Below are positions 17,846-27,204 of a DNA stretch of 64,000 nt, piece by piece; within the stretch, counting starts at the first letter, position 1, and every line of letters begins with the position of its first letter. Below the pieces are notes generated by a model. It saw only the letters and a program-made list of their open reading frames with translations, did no database searches and was not told the origin of the DNA. Origin of the DNA: Staphylococcus pettenkoferi (GTDB lineage Bacteria; Bacillota; Bacilli; Staphylococcales; Staphylococcaceae); contig NZ_JANSKK010000020.1 of the NCBI RefSeq assembly GCF_026659735.1, positions 1 through 64,000 on the forward strand, given 5' to 3'. Made by a program: the position numbers and the translations under genes.

Positions 17846-18593
17846 CGATGAACCTTTAGCACGCAATGAATTGCGCTATCTATTAACAGAAATCCAACCT
17901 TTCGAACAAATATCTGAAGCTGAAACGATTCAAGAAACACTTGAACTACTTCTGTTCGATACGTATGATGTCGTCTTTCTCGACATCAATTTGATGGATG
18001 AGAGCGGTTTAGACATGGCATCAAAGATCAATCAGATGGCAAATCATCCACATATCATCTTTGCGACAGCGCACGATAACTTTGCGGTCAAAGCCTTTGA
18101 GTTGAACGCGACAGACTATATTCTCAAGCCTTTTGAGAAATCACGTATTGAACAGGCTTTAGCGAAGATTACGCCAAGTATTCCACCAGACACGACGCAT
18201 AAACAAGCTGCGTCAACCAATTACGAAGTTGAAAGCGACGCTAAAGACGCTTCACCGTACGACTTTGATAAACTTCCTGTAGAAATGGATGATCGTATCC
18301 ATTTACTGAATACGACAGATATTATCGCAATTTCTGTTAATAACGGAGTTACTACAATCAACACAACGACGGGTGATTTTGAAACGACTCAACCTTTAAG
18401 TCATTATGAACAGCGGCTGAACGACAAGCGTTTTATCCGTATTCATCGTGCGACGATTATTAATCGAAACTATATTCAAACTATCGATCATTGGTTTAAT
18501 TACACGTACCAATTGACGATGATGCGCGACTTGAAATTCCAAGTTAGCCGCTCCTATATGAAGCGATTCAAACAGCAATTCGCACTGGACTGA
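17826..18593 (+). CDS. lytR: Response regulator LytR (LytTR DNA-binding family)
   Basis: A 255-aa response regulator. The receiver domain (residues 1-120) has VDDEPLAR, phospho-acceptor Asp53 in [11 protein letters not shown], and the Lys of [12 protein letters not shown] variable linker of about 40 residues leads to a LytTR domain (about 155-255) with [18 protein letters not shown] and [15 protein letters not shown]. It activates lrgAB transcription in relatives. The start at 17826 follows GGAGG and lies inside the lytS 3' end, so the two are translationally coupled. lrgAB follows after 120 bp. Confidence 0.95.
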   Translation: MKAIIVDDEPLARNELRYLLTEIQPFEQISEAETIQETLELLLFDTYDVVFLDINLMDESGLDMASKINQMANHPHIIFATAHDNFAVKAFELNATDYILKPFEKSRIEQALAKITPSIPPDTTHKQAASTNYEVESDAKDASPYDFDKLPVEMDDRIHLLNTTDIIAISVNNGVTTINTTTGDFETTQPLSHYEQRLNDKRFIRIHRATIINRNYIQTIDHWFNYTYQLTMMRDLKFQVSRSYMKRFKQQFALD

Positions 18594-18654
18594 CAGTCAC
18601 AAGGCGTTTAATGCAACTCGGCTCATAGTTATTGCATTTCAGTCTGAAAAACCC

Positions 18655-18681
18655 TTGAAAACGCACTTTGTCTTTTATAAT
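18655..18681 (+). promoter_or_regulatory. Candidate promoter for lrgAB
   Basis: TTGAAA at 18655-18660 and TATAAT at 18676-18681. The spacer is 15 bp, shorter than ideal, which is common at promoters that need an activator such as LytR. Confidence 0.45.
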
Positions 18682-18713
18682 AGAAGTGAAATAGTAAAGG
18701 GAGGATGTTATGG

Positions 18714-19172
18714 ATGGCAACTGCAAAATCTCATAATAACACAGCACAAACATCACGAAATAAGGAAAGTAAGACTTACACTTTCTTGCACCAAGTTACT
18801 GTCCTAGGAATCATCTTGCTTATCTCTAAAGTGATCGAAGGCATTTCCCCAGTGCCGATGCCAGGCTCAGTTGTTGGTTTGGTGTTACTCTTTATCGCTT
18901 TATGTACTGGCATAGTGAAATTAGGACAAGTTGAAACTGTAGGTACGGCACTCACGAATAACATCGGATTATTCTTCGTTCCAGCCGGTATCTCTGTAAT
19001 TAACTCACTCGGTGTAATTAGTTCGAAACCGATTTTAATCATTTTATTGATTATCATTTCAACATTATTACTCTTATTATGTACAGGTTTCACTTCTCAA
19101 CTCTTGATGAAGTTCTCAAGAAAGTCAGATGATACGTTGGAAGCAGCTAAGAGTGAGGAGGATGACAAATAA
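18714..19172 (+). CDS. lrgA: Antiholin-like protein LrgA
   Basis: A 152-aa membrane protein with four helices. [14 protein letters not shown] and [20 protein letters not shown] are the diagnostic LrgA/CidA blocks. LrgA opposes CidA and restrains murein hydrolases and lysis; it also takes part in pyruvate uptake in related species. The start at 18714 is chosen because AGGGAGG stands 9 bases upstream; an in-frame ATG at 18705 abuts that site. The charged C-terminus ends in SEEDDK. The stop overlaps the lrgB start by one base (TAATG). Confidence 0.95.
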   Translation: MATAKSHNNTAQTSRNKESKTYTFLHQVTVLGIILLISKVIEGISPVPMPGSVVGLVLLFIALCTGIVKLGQVETVGTALTNNIGLFFVPAGISVINSLGVISSKPILIILLIIISTLLLLLCTGFTSQLLMKFSRKSDDTLEAAKSEEDDK

Positions 19173-19879
19173 TGGCACACATTCTAGATTTAATCGTACA
19201 TACACCGTACTTTGGTATCTTGTTATCAGTCGTACCGTTCACGATTGCCGCATATTTCTTTAAGAAAACGAATGGTTTCTTCCTATTAGCACCATTATTC
19301 GTCGGCATGGTTGTCGGTATTGCTTTCTTGAAAATTACAGGTATTAGTTATGAAAACTATAAAATTGGTGGGGACATCGTTAACTTCTTCTTAGAACCTG
19401 CAACGATGTGTTTCGCAATCCCACTGTATAAAAAACGTGACGTCTTGAAAAAATATTGGTTCCAAATCTTTGGTAGTTTGGTTGTGGGTACAACGGTCGC
19501 ATTAGTACTGATCATCTTGATTGGTAAGATTGCGTTGTTCTCTGATCAGATCATCAACTCTATGTTACCGCAAGCGGCTACTACTGCGGTGGCGTTACCG
19601 GTGTCTGATGGCATCCATGGTATTAAGGAATTGACTTCTCTAGCGTGTATCTTGAATGGGGTTATCATCTATGCGTTGGGTACGAAGATGATTCGTTTCT
19701 TCAGAATTACGAACCCGATTGCGAGAGGTTTGGCTATGGGTACGAGTGGTCACTCTTTAGGTGTGGCGGCTGCGCAGGACTTTGGTCAGACTGAGGAGTC
19801 TATGGCGAGTATCGCGCTTGTGCTTGTGGGTGTTGTAGTTGTTGTTGTGGCGCCGATCTTGTCTCAGTTCTTGGTTTGA
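19172..19879 (+). CDS. lrgB: Antiholin-like protein LrgB
   Basis: A 235-aa membrane protein, partner of LrgA, with about six to seven helices. [19 protein letters not shown] and [16 protein letters not shown] are the conserved LrgB/CidB segments. Translation is coupled to lrgA through TAATG. From about 19560 the coding strand becomes G+T-rich (19741-19800: 22 G, 16 T, 12 C, 10 A), the left halo of island III; the upstream two thirds are normal. A terminator follows 32 bp after the stop. Confidence 0.95.
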   Translation: MAHILDLIVHTPYFGILLSVVPFTIAAYFFKKTNGFFLLAPLFVGMVVGIAFLKITGISYENYKIGGDIVNFFLEPATMCFAIPLYKKRDVLKKYWFQIFGSLVVGTTVALVLIILIGKIALFSDQIINSMLPQAATTAVALPVSDGIHGIKELTSLACILNGVIIYALGTKMIRFFRITNPIARGLAMGTSGHSLGVAAAQDFGQTEESMASIALVLVGVVVVVVAPILSQFLV

Positions 19880-19910
19880 TAGTACTGTTTTGTTTTAGGT
19901 TAAAATGTTT

Positions 19911-19945
19911 GGCTCTGGGATGTTGTGCATCCTGGGGCTTTTTTG
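19911..19945 (+). terminator. Terminator after lrgB
   Basis: A stem GCTCTGGGATG / GCATCCTGGGGC, partly through G-U pairs, is followed by TTTTTT. Confidence 0.75.
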
Positions 19946-19970
19946 TGTTCGATGGAATATGGGGTAGTGT

Positions 19971-20540
19971 ACTAATTTGTATTCTTTGGAACTTAGTGTG
20001 TTGTACTAATTTGCGTTCTTTGGAATGTAGTGTTTGGCACTAATTTGCATATGGGAGGATTTAATATTTACTACTAATTTGCAATACTGCGTATTGTGAA
20101 AAGCGATTCGCTTTCCCAGGGGGTCGCGCTCAACTAAGTAATAACGCTTGTTGCGCGTTATTACTGGATTTTCACTGCGCCCTCTATCCCTCGGGAGTCT
20201 CATCGTTTTCACCTTTACTTGTGTTGCAATTATTCCTGGTAAGTTATTGCTTTTCAAAAAACTTAGTACTACTTCACCCACAACCAACACACTACTTTTT
20301 GTTATTTTTTATTTAAGTGTTTCGTGAAATATAATACTTCTACTAATTGAATGTTTCCACGTAATTTAAAAAAGCGAAGTGCCTTCTCGAATTCGGTCAA
20401 CTCACGAGAACGTCCCACTAAGTAATAACGCTTTGTTGCGCGTTATTACTGGATTTTCGCTACGCCCTCTATCCCTCGGGAGTCTCATCGTTTTCACCTT
20501 TACTTGTGTTGCAATTATTCCTGGTAAGTTATTACTGTTT
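19971..20540 (+). repeat. Repeat island III: 34-bp units and two B-type palindromes (forward)
   Basis: ACTAATTTG-type units begin at 19971, 20005, 20039 and 20073, exactly 34 bp apart. They run into CAATACTGCGTATTG and a B-type element (20080-20240) with outer arms GTGAAAAGCGA / TCGTTTTCAC, core CTCAACTAA, an AGTAATAACGC hairpin around TTGTTGC, TGGATTTTC and TTACTTGTGTTGCAA. A second, left-truncated copy follows (about 20375-20530), repeating the core hairpin and the right arm. The remaining DNA to 20703 holds further fragments of the right tail. There is no gene in 19880-20755. Confidence 0.88.
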
Positions 20541-20703
20541 TAAAATTTAACTATTACACAAACCACAACCAACACACTTTCTATTGGTTAATGGTTTTAA
20601 TATCGTGTTTCGTGAAATATAATACTTCTACTAATTGAATGTTTCTGAAGCGCAAAATCTTCACGAATTCGGTCAGCTACCGCGAAGGTTTGGCTCAAAT
20701 AAT

Positions 20704-20755
20704 AATGCACCCTCAAAGTCAGTGTTAGGTCTAACTTTGAGGGTGCATTGTTTTG
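20704..20755. terminator. Strong bidirectional terminator between island III and opuCD
   Basis: The arms AATGCACCCTCAAAGT / ACTTTGAGGGTGCATT form a perfect 16-bp stem, with T-rich DNA on the right side. It ends the opuC operon on the - strand and would also stop anything crossing island III on the + strand. Confidence 0.85.
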
Positions 20756-21436
20756 TTAGTTAATGCCTTGTGGTTTATTGTGTTTGGTGTTTTGTGTTGG
20801 ATCTAAGCGTTTTTCAAGTAAGCGAAGGACAACGTCGATGATGACTGCGATGAGTGCGATAGGTATGGCACCTGCGAGGATGAATGTGGTGCCGTCTGTT
20901 GCGTTGGTACCGCGGATGACGATGTCACCTAGTGTTGGGGCTCCGATGAATGAGCCAACTGCAACGACACCGATGGCTACGACGAGTGCGATACGGATGC
21001 CGCCGAGTATGACGGATAATGATAGTGGTAGTTCGATCATGCGCAGAACTTGGTTGCTCGTCATGCCCATACCTTTACCGGCGTCTTTAATGTTGTCGTC
21101 TACGCCTTGAATGCCTGTGTACGTATTTTTAATAATAGGTAAAAGTGCGTAGAGGAAAACTGTAAAAACGACTGTATTGGGGCCGAGACCCATCACTAAC
21201 ATCAGAATGGCAAGCATCGCGATGACTGGAACTGTTTGTATGATGTTAGCAATCGTGATGACGATCCATGACAGTTTGGAGAATCTCGCGATAAAGATAC
21301 CGATTGGAATACCTATGATAGATGCAAAGAGTACGCCATACACGGACATGAGTAAGTGTTTCAAGAATAAGTCCATTAAGTAGCCAAAGTTGGTTGAGTA
21401 GTACTCACCGAGTTGTTGTAAGAGATTGCCAGACAT
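20756..21436 (-). CDS. opuCD: Osmoprotectant ABC transporter permease OpuCD
   Basis: A 226-aa integral membrane permease of the glycine betaine/carnitine/choline importer. The inner-membrane coupling region reads NIKDAGKGMGMTSNQVLRMIELPLSL, the EAA motif of BPD permeases, and about six helices are predicted. It is the last gene of opuCA-CB-CC-CD and starts with a TAATG overlap on opuCC. The 3' 350 bp are strongly G+T-rich on the + strand, which is the non-coding strand here (20881-20940: 23 G, 18 T, 11 C, 8 A). This is the right halo of island III, and it shows that the skew does not follow the coding strand. Confidence 0.95.
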   Translation of the reverse strand: MSGNLLQQLGEYYSTNFGYLMDLFLKHLLMSVYGVLFASIIGIPIGIFIARFSKLSWIVITIANIIQTVPVIAMLAILMLVMGLGPNTVVFTVFLYALLPIIKNTYTGIQGVDDNIKDAGKGMGMTSNQVLRMIELPLSLSVILGGIRIALVVAIGVVAVGSFIGAPTLGDIVIRGTNATDGTTFILAGAIPIALIAVIIDVVLRLLEKRLDPTQNTKHNKPQGIN

Positions 21437-22377
21437 TAGTGTTGCCCTCCTTTCTCATCATCGAAATAGTTGTGTTTCTTCAAGAATTCTTCTGCAACGA
21501 CTGCGGGTTCTTTCCCTTTACCGTCTGCTTCGTAGTTCAGTTGTTGCATTTGTTTGGTTGAAATTTTCCCTTCTAATTTCTTCATCGATTTCTTGATTTC
21601 AGGGTGTTTTTTCAAGAGTTTGTTTGTCGCAAATGGACTCGCATCATATGGTGGGAAGAAACGGCGGTCATCTTTCAAGATCTTTAGATCATATGCGGCG
21701 ATACGGCCATCTGTAGAGTACCCTACTGCTGCATCAAGCTTTTTATTATGTAAGGCATCGTAAACGAGACCGATTTGCATAGGTCGAACGGTGTTAAAGC
21801 TAAAGCCGTAATCTTGTGTGAAGCCTTTGTAACCGTCACCTGCACGTTCCATCCATGAGCTGTCGACACCGAGTCGTAGATTTTGATGTTTTTTCAAATC
21901 TGAAACCGTTTCGAGATGGTATTTACGTGCGGTTTCTTTCGTGACCATAAATGCATACGTATTTGCGAAACCGTATGAGTTAAAGAAATGTGAATCGAAG
22001 CGTTTTTGGAAGCCTTCTTGTGTCGCTTTCAACGCTTTATCTGGATCTTTGATTGGATCTTCGTTTAATGCGCCAGTCAAGTCTGTACCTGTATAACGTG
22101 CACCTGACATATTGGCGTCACCTGTTGTTATCGCTTTGTGTTGAATTGTACTAGATCCTAAGTTATTTACGAGTGAAGGTTTCAACTTACCTTTCGTATC
22201 ATGTTCAATCATGACGCGCACCATGTGTGCCATGATTTGTGATTCTGTGTTTGTTACCGCTGTGATCTTAACTTCGTCATCTGAGCTACTGCCACCTAAG
22301 CCGGGTAGACTACATCCAGATAACACAGTGAGACACAACAGCGGAATTATGAGTATTGCTTTAAACTTTCTCATCAT
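21436..22377 (-). CDS. opuCC: Osmoprotectant substrate-binding lipoprotein OpuCC
   Basis: A 313-aa lipoprotein that captures the osmolyte outside the membrane. The signal peptide ends in a lipobox LSGC (Cys near residue 21). Then comes an OpuAC-type binding fold with KITAVTNTESQIMAHMV, GVDSSWMERAGDGY and VVAEEFLKKHNYF. The start at 22377 is set by AAGGAGGAG 4 bases upstream; the open frame extends further upstream but only into the 3' part of opuCB. It lies between the two permease genes, the normal opuC order. Confidence 0.94.
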   Translation of the reverse strand: MMRKFKAILIIPLLCLTVLSGCSLPGLGGSSSDDEVKITAVTNTESQIMAHMVRVMIEHDTKGKLKPSLVNNLGSSTIQHKAITTGDANMSGARYTGTDLTGALNEDPIKDPDKALKATQEGFQKRFDSHFFNSYGFANTYAFMVTKETARKYHLETVSDLKKHQNLRLGVDSSWMERAGDGYKGFTQDYGFSFNTVRPMQIGLVYDALHNKKLDAAVGYSTDGRIAAYDLKILKDDRRFFPPYDASPFATNKLLKKHPEIKKSMKKLEGKISTKQMQQLNYEADGKGKEPAVVAEEFLKKHNYFDDEKGGQH

Positions 22378-22390
22378 GTTCTCCTCCTTG

Positions 22391-23026
22391 TTATCTAGAT
22401 ACTTTAAGGCCTTTTGGCACAGCCCATTTTTCAATTCTCGAAAGTACAAAGTCGACGATAAGTGCGAGTATCGTGACTGCGATAGCTGCAGCGATAATCA
22501 TGTTCGCATTGTAGAGGTTGAGACCGTTGAACACGAAGTCACCTAGACCTCCTGCGCCGACGTAACTTGCGAGTGTTGCCCAACTGATGACGTATACGGC
22601 AGAGAGGCGTACCCCACTTAAGATGAGGGGTAATGCTAGAGGTAATTCGACATCTTTCATCATTTGTAGACGCGTCATACCCATACTTTTAGCCGCGTCC
22701 TTTAAATTACTATCGATTTGCTGCACGCCGAGTACGGTGTTGTTTAAAATAGGTAACAATACGTAGATAAATAAGGCGATGATGGCAGCCATTTTACCTA
22801 CACCGAAAATCGGAATCATAATAGCTAGCACGGCAAGGGTCGGAATCGTTTGAAGCACACCGGCAATCGTTAACACGACGTTGGATGTCCGCTTCATGCG
22901 TGAAAGCATAATCCCGATCGGCACTGCCACGATGATCGCAATCAATAAGGCAATCACTGAGATTTCTAAGTGCTCTAAAGCTTTCTTAAACAACTCTTGA
23001 CCATTGTTGCGTAGGAAGTCCATCAT
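22391..23026 (-). CDS. opuCB: Osmoprotectant ABC transporter permease OpuCB
   Basis: A 211-aa permease paralogous to OpuCD, with about five to six helices. The coupling motif is NLKDAAKSMGMTRLQMMKDVELPLAL, followed by SYVGAGGLGDFVFNG near the C-terminal part. It pairs with OpuCD and the ATPase OpuCA. The ATG overlaps the opuCA stop (ATGA), so translation is coupled; opuCC starts 13 bp after its stop. Confidence 0.95.
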   Translation of the reverse strand: MMDFLRNNGQELFKKALEHLEISVIALLIAIIVAVPIGIMLSRMKRTSNVVLTIAGVLQTIPTLAVLAIMIPIFGVGKMAAIIALFIYVLLPILNNTVLGVQQIDSNLKDAAKSMGMTRLQMMKDVELPLALPLILSGVRLSAVYVISWATLASYVGAGGLGDFVFNGLNLYNANMIIAAAIAVTILALIVDFVLSRIEKWAVPKGLKVSR

Positions 23027-24204
23027 GAGCGATCAGCTCCTACTTCGCTCGGCTCTACAATTGCCTCTTCAGAAGCATTGGCCTCACTTTCACCCCAAAT
23101 ACTGTCGTAAACAATGTCTACGAGGTTCGCACGTGTCACGAGACCGAGCAATGTCTTGTCATCTTTCGCAACGACAGGCACGTTGCGCACATTACGTTTC
23201 AGGATTGTACGCACACTGTCTTGCAGTTTACTGTCTACACGCACGCGATAAATGTCACGTTGCATCGTATCGATGAGTTCGCGATTCGCACGTAAACCTT
23301 GGTTGATGTCTTCGATATCTAAGTAGCCGAGTAAACGATTGTCGTCGCCAACTACAAAGATTGTGTCGACACGACGCTCACGCATAATTTCAACAGCATC
23401 GTTGAGTGAGCGATCGGCATGAACAGTCACCGGTGTAATCATCGCATCTTCAACTGTACGCATATTCGGACGGTCTTGAATGAGACGGTTCTGTCCGATA
23501 AAGTCACGCACGAAGTCATTCGCTGGATGGCGCAAAATATTGTCAGGTGTATCGAATTGAACCACTTTACCGTGTGACATAATACAAATCTTGTCTGCAA
23601 GTTTAATCGCTTCGTCCATGTCGTGGGTAACGAAGATAAAGGTCTTACCTAATTTCTGTTGAAGTTCTTTCACTAAGTCTTGTAACGTATCTCGTGTGAT
23701 AGGGTCTAACGCACCAAACGGTTCATCCATCAAGATGACATCTTGTTCAGCAGCGAGTGCACGCACTACCCCAATACGTTGTTGTTGCCCACCAGACAAT
23801 TCGGATGGATAGCGATCTAAATATTCTTCTGGTAAGTCGACGAGTTTGATTAATTCTTTCGCTTTCTCTTCTTTCTTTTCTTTGGACCATTTTAACAGCT
23901 TAGGAACTAAGACGATGTTCTCCTTAATCGTCATGTGTGGCATCAGCCCGATTTGTTGAATCACGTAACCGATACTGCGGCGTAACTCGACGGGGTCCAT
24001 CTTACGAATATCTTTGCCGTCCATCGTAATTTGCCCATCTGTCGCCTCTATCATGCGATTAATCATTCGCAGTGCGGTCGTCTTACCGCTCCCACTTGTA
24101 CCGATAAAAGCCACAAATTCCCCTGACTGAATATCAATCGACATGTTGTCGACGGCTTTCTTATTGCCTGAATAAATCTTTGATAAATTCTTAATACTGA
24201 GCAT
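23023..24204 (-). CDS. opuCA: Osmoprotectant ABC transporter ATPase OpuCA with CBS domains
   Basis: A 393-aa ATPase that drives uptake of glycine betaine, carnitine or choline in osmotic stress. Walker A is GTSGSGKT (residues 35-42), the signature is LSGGQQQR near 139, and Walker B is VILMDEPFGALD. Two CBS domains occupy roughly residues 255-375 (MITPVTVHADRSLNDAV; VPVVAKDDKTLLGLVTRANL). In OpuA-type systems the CBS pair senses ionic strength or c-di-AMP. It is the first gene of the operon and ends in an acidic tail. Confidence 0.96.
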   Translation of the reverse strand: MLSIKNLSKIYSGNKKAVDNMSIDIQSGEFVAFIGTSGSGKTTALRMINRMIEATDGQITMDGKDIRKMDPVELRRSIGYVIQQIGLMPHMTIKENIVLVPKLLKWSKEKKEEKAKELIKLVDLPEEYLDRYPSELSGGQQQRIGVVRALAAEQDVILMDEPFGALDPITRDTLQDLVKELQQKLGKTFIFVTHDMDEAIKLADKICIMSHGKVVQFDTPDNILRHPANDFVRDFIGQNRLIQDRPNMRTVEDAMITPVTVHADRSLNDAVEIMRERRVDTIFVVGDDNRLLGYLDIEDINQGLRANRELIDTMQRDIYRVRVDSKLQDSVRTILKRNVRNVPVVAKDDKTLLGLVTRANLVDIVYDSIWGESEANASEEAIVEPSEVGADRS

Positions 24205-24268
24205 GTATCTCGTTCCTTTCTATCGTAATTTCATGTCAGCCTATCCTTGATGAGGTAAAAGAGACGCA

Positions 24269-24297
24269 TAGTTAACACGTTACTGTATATCTCTCAA
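24269..24297 (-). promoter_or_regulatory. Possible promoter of the opuC operon
   Basis: On the - strand TTGAGA (24297-24292) and TAACTA (24274-24269) are spaced 17 bp, about 65 bp upstream of the opuCA start. The -10 box is weak and other solutions exist. Confidence 0.3.
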
Positions 24298-24299
24298 AC

Positions 24300-24926
24300 A
24301 TGCGCGCATCTTCACATTGAAGATTCAATGTTCATAAATTTAGCCCAGACGCTGATGTTATCTCTTCAGTATCAACAAAAACAAAGGACCATTTGTGGAG
24401 TTATACAAATCCTAGAATAAGTAAGAACACAAGCACAAAAGGCCCTAATGTAAGTAATAAGATACTGTTGTTTAATTATGTAAATTGATGAAATGTCATT
24501 ATGATATGAGCATTATTCTAAGTGGTGACGGCTGAACTCTGAAGCAGAAACCACGTTATTAAATCTGCTTATGTTACGTATGCATCGTCTCATCTCAATA
24601 ACATGCCACAACAAGTGTGCAGCTTGCTTATAGATGTTCTTAAACCTTGTATAGTAGTAATTATACCCTTTTATCTACACAAAGTCACATATCGCTCAGC
24701 TACATCGCCCATCGAAAGCGATAGCGTCACCGTTCTATTCGCTATATTTCTTATGCGTCATCGCGGCATCTTCAATATCTAGCTACACTATTTAGCTTAA
24801 CATAGATAAGTTGTGCGTCCAGATATTAAGGGGAACAGGACAGACTAGAGTGCGAACCCTTATGTGCCTATCCAGTTCTCCTAGTGCTAGACTTCGCACT
24901 TCCTGTTTCACACGAACGTCTCAACT
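24300..24926. other. Gene-free stretch upstream of opuCA with a folded block
   Basis: I see no open frame with a ribosome site in this 620-bp gap. Most of it is unremarkable. Positions 24820-24900 hold overlapping inverted repeats (AACAGGA / TCCTGTT and AGTGCGAA / TTCGCACT), so the block can fold as a nested stem. It adjoins the 3' end of the YdeI-like gene and may serve as its terminator, although no clean T-run is present. Confidence 0.4.
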
Positions 24927-25520
24927 CTAATCATTCATCCCTTTACCATCGAGGATATGTTGATAATATTTCTCCACTCTTCTCTCTCGAGTTGTCGCCC
25001 GCTTCGCTTGTCCAATAAAGTACATATATTGACGCTGGCGACCTGGTGTGAGTTGATTAAAAGCATCTTGTAACGCTTCGTCTTTATCCAACGCAGCTTG
25101 TAATTCATCGGGCATTGTGTATTCTTCCGTCGTCTTCATCGGTACTTGTTCACCAGATTGTTCGACGCGAATGGCCTCATTTAAATACCACACAATTTCT
25201 TCAGCACGTTCTTCGATTTCTTCGGGGCTCGTAAAACGAAGTTGGCGTGCAGCTTGAACATTTTTCGTTTGTTGAATCAATGATTGATAAGAATCTTTCA
25301 TAATCGCGCCTTTTTGAAACAACAGCGCGCAATAGTGTTTGAACTCTTGAATAATAACCACGTTGTGACCTTCATAGGTATAACACGGGTGTTTCCATTT
25401 ATAATCTTCTTCAAGGTCAGTTTTCTGAACAATTTGGCGTAAACATTTGATTTCTTCTTGCCATTGATCGAGTTGTTGAATATAAGATTCGACGAGTGCT
25501 TCTGTATCTTTCTGCGTCAT
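24927..25520 (-). CDS. YdeI/OmdA family protein with DUF1801-like domain
   Basis: A 197-aa soluble protein. The first 110 residues, with YKWKHPCYTYEGHNVVIIQEFKHY, are a DUF1801-type fold. The C-terminal part, PDELQAALDKDEALQDAFNQL and YFIGQAKRATTRERRVEKY, is the OmdA/YdeI motif of bacteriocin-protection and stress proteins. The staphylococcal function is unknown. The ATG at 25520 has AAGAAGG 8 bases upstream; a GTG 9 bases earlier overlaps that site. The gene is alone and divergent from the citrate-type transporter. Confidence 0.85.
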   Translation of the reverse strand: MTQKDTEALVESYIQQLDQWQEEIKCLRQIVQKTDLEEDYKWKHPCYTYEGHNVVIIQEFKHYCALLFQKGAIMKDSYQSLIQQTKNVQAARQLRFTSPEEIEERAEEIVWYLNEAIRVEQSGEQVPMKTTEEYTMPDELQAALDKDEALQDAFNQLTPGRQRQYMYFIGQAKRATTRERRVEKYYQHILDGKGMND

Positions 25521-25671
25521 GTGCTTCACCTTCTTATTAAATATTTTTCTCTAGTATAGCATGCGCCGTCAGTGATTGATGTGCGGTAGACATCGCCACT
25601 CTACTTTTATCGTATTGAAACAAAGATAGGTTCATCGTTCATTTTTTCTCAACTAATCTGAATATTTTTGA

Positions 25672-25677
25672 TATAAT
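25672..25677 (+). promoter_or_regulatory. -10 box of the citrate-type transporter gene
   Basis: TATAAT with a poor -35 region (TCAACT 17 bp upstream). The predicted start of transcription, near 25684, lies 14 bp before the cre site. Confidence 0.5.
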
Positions 25678-25697
25678 AGACAAATATCATTTTAAAG

Positions 25698-25711
25698 TGT
25701 AAGCGTTTACA
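25698..25711 (+). promoter_or_regulatory. cre site (CcpA operator), perfect palindrome
   Basis: TGTAAGCGTTTACA is a perfect palindrome that fits the catabolite-responsive element consensus TGWAANCGNTNWCA at every position. It lies just downstream of the predicted transcription start, the position where CcpA acts as a block. This implies glucose repression of the transporter that follows. Confidence 0.85.
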
Positions 25712-25748
25712 GTTATTTTCCGCTTAGCACTTAAAGGGGATGTTACAT

Positions 25749-27119
25749 ATGCATGATGGAAATGTATTGCTAACGGTCGTAGGCGTGTTAATTATCGTCT
25801 CTATCGTTGGCTTATTAATCATGAAGAAGATTAGCCCGGTTGTGGGCATGACACTCATACCGTGTGTGGGTGCATTGATACTCGGTCACAGTGTTCATGA
25901 TTTAGTGAAGTACTTTAACAGTGGTTTAGAGTCAGTGATGAACGTCGTTATTATGTTCATCTTTGCCATTATCTTCTTTGGCATAATGTCTGATAGCGGA
26001 TTGTTCAAACCGATTGTTAAGCGTCTTATCTTGATGACACGTGGGAATGTCATCATCGTATGTATCGTGACTGCGATCATCGGTACGTTTATTCAACTTG
26101 ATGGAGCTGGCGCGACAACCTTTTTACTCTCTATACCCGCACTACTTCCACTTTATCGCGCACTTAACATGAACCGTTACTTACTCATACTACTCCTCGC
26201 GTTAAGTGCGGCCGTGATGAACATGGTGCCTTGGGGTGGTCCTATGGCTCGTACAGCTACAGTGTTGCACGCTAAAGACGTCAACTCGTTATGGTACGGC
26301 ATCATTCCAGTACAAATCGTCGGTGTGGTTCTCGTATTAATCTTCGCCGCTTTCTTAGGCTGGCGTGAGAATCGACGCATCAACAAACTGATTGCGCAAG
26401 GTGAGCTGAGCGATACACAACACATCGATATTCACAAACTCGTCCAGCGTTATGAACATGATCAGGATATTAAATTCCCAGTACGTGGACGTGCGAAGAC
26501 ACAGAATTGGGTAAAATGGTTCAATACCATCTTAACGATTCTCGTTATTGTAATCATGCTTGCGAATATTGCACCACCTGAGTTCGCCTTCCTCATCGGT
26601 ACAGCGATTGCGCTCATCGTGAACTATAGTAGTGTCGATGAACAGATGGATCGCTTGAAAGCACATGCGCCTAATGCACTGATGATGGCAGCGGTTATTA
26701 TTGCAGCAGGCATGTTCTTAGGTGTGCTCAATGAAACAGGCATGTTGAAGTCTATTGCGGTCAACTTCATTAAGATTATTCCAGATGCTGTCGGCCCATA
26801 CTTACATGTTATCGTCGGTTTCTTCGGCGTACCTTTAGACTTATTGACGAGTACTGACGCTTATTACTTTGCGGTGCTCCCTATCGTTGAACAGACAGGT
26901 CAACAATTTGGTATTGCACCCGAATCCACAGCTTATGCGATGATTATCGGTAATATCATCGGTACTTTCGTAAGCCCATTCTCTCCTGCATTATGGCTTG
27001 CGATTGGTTTAGCTGAAGCGAACATGGGAACCTACATTAAATATGCTTTCTTCTGGATTTGGGGCTTTGCGATTGTAATGGTGATTATCGGTATCTTAAT
27101 GGGAGTTATTGCAATTTAA
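25749..27119 (+). CDS. CitMHS family citrate-metal/H+ symporter
   Basis: A 456-aa membrane protein with about 12 helices. GTFIQLDGAGATTFLLSIPALLPLY and MNMVPWGGPMARTA are characteristic of the CitMHS family (CitM/CitH), which take up divalent-metal citrate complexes with protons. The near C-terminal block VSPFSPALWLAIGLAEANMG is also conserved. The start at 25749 has AAAGGGG about 9 bases upstream; an ATG at 25740 abuts that site. The cre upstream suggests use of the substrate when glucose is absent. No citrate lyase or CitST two-component system is next to it. Confidence 0.9.
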   Translation: MHDGNVLLTVVGVLIIVSIVGLLIMKKISPVVGMTLIPCVGALILGHSVHDLVKYFNSGLESVMNVVIMFIFAIIFFGIMSDSGLFKPIVKRLILMTRGNVIIVCIVTAIIGTFIQLDGAGATTFLLSIPALLPLYRALNMNRYLLILLLALSAAVMNMVPWGGPMARTATVLHAKDVNSLWYGIIPVQIVGVVLVLIFAAFLGWRENRRINKLIAQGELSDTQHIDIHKLVQRYEHDQDIKFPVRGRAKTQNWVKWFNTILTILVIVIMLANIAPPEFAFLIGTAIALIVNYSSVDEQMDRLKAHAPNALMMAAVIIAAGMFLGVLNETGMLKSIAVNFIKIIPDAVGPYLHVIVGFFGVPLDLLTSTDAYYFAVLPIVEQTGQQFGIAPESTAYAMIIGNIIGTFVSPFSPALWLAIGLAEANMGTYIKYAFFWIWGFAIVMVIIGILMGVIAI

Positions 27120-27135
27120 ACCCCTACTCTAGTTA

Positions 27136-27178
27136 AAAATCCCGCAGATGGTACTACTGCCATCTACGGGATTGTTTT
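27136..27178. terminator. Bidirectional terminator between the citrate-type transporter and the MFS gene
   Basis: AATCCCGCAGATGG / CCATCTACGGGATT stem, with A-rich DNA on the left and T-rich DNA on the right; it serves both convergent genes. Confidence 0.85.
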
Positions 27179-27204
27179 GCGTTTGAGCTGATAATCTTTT
27201 TACC

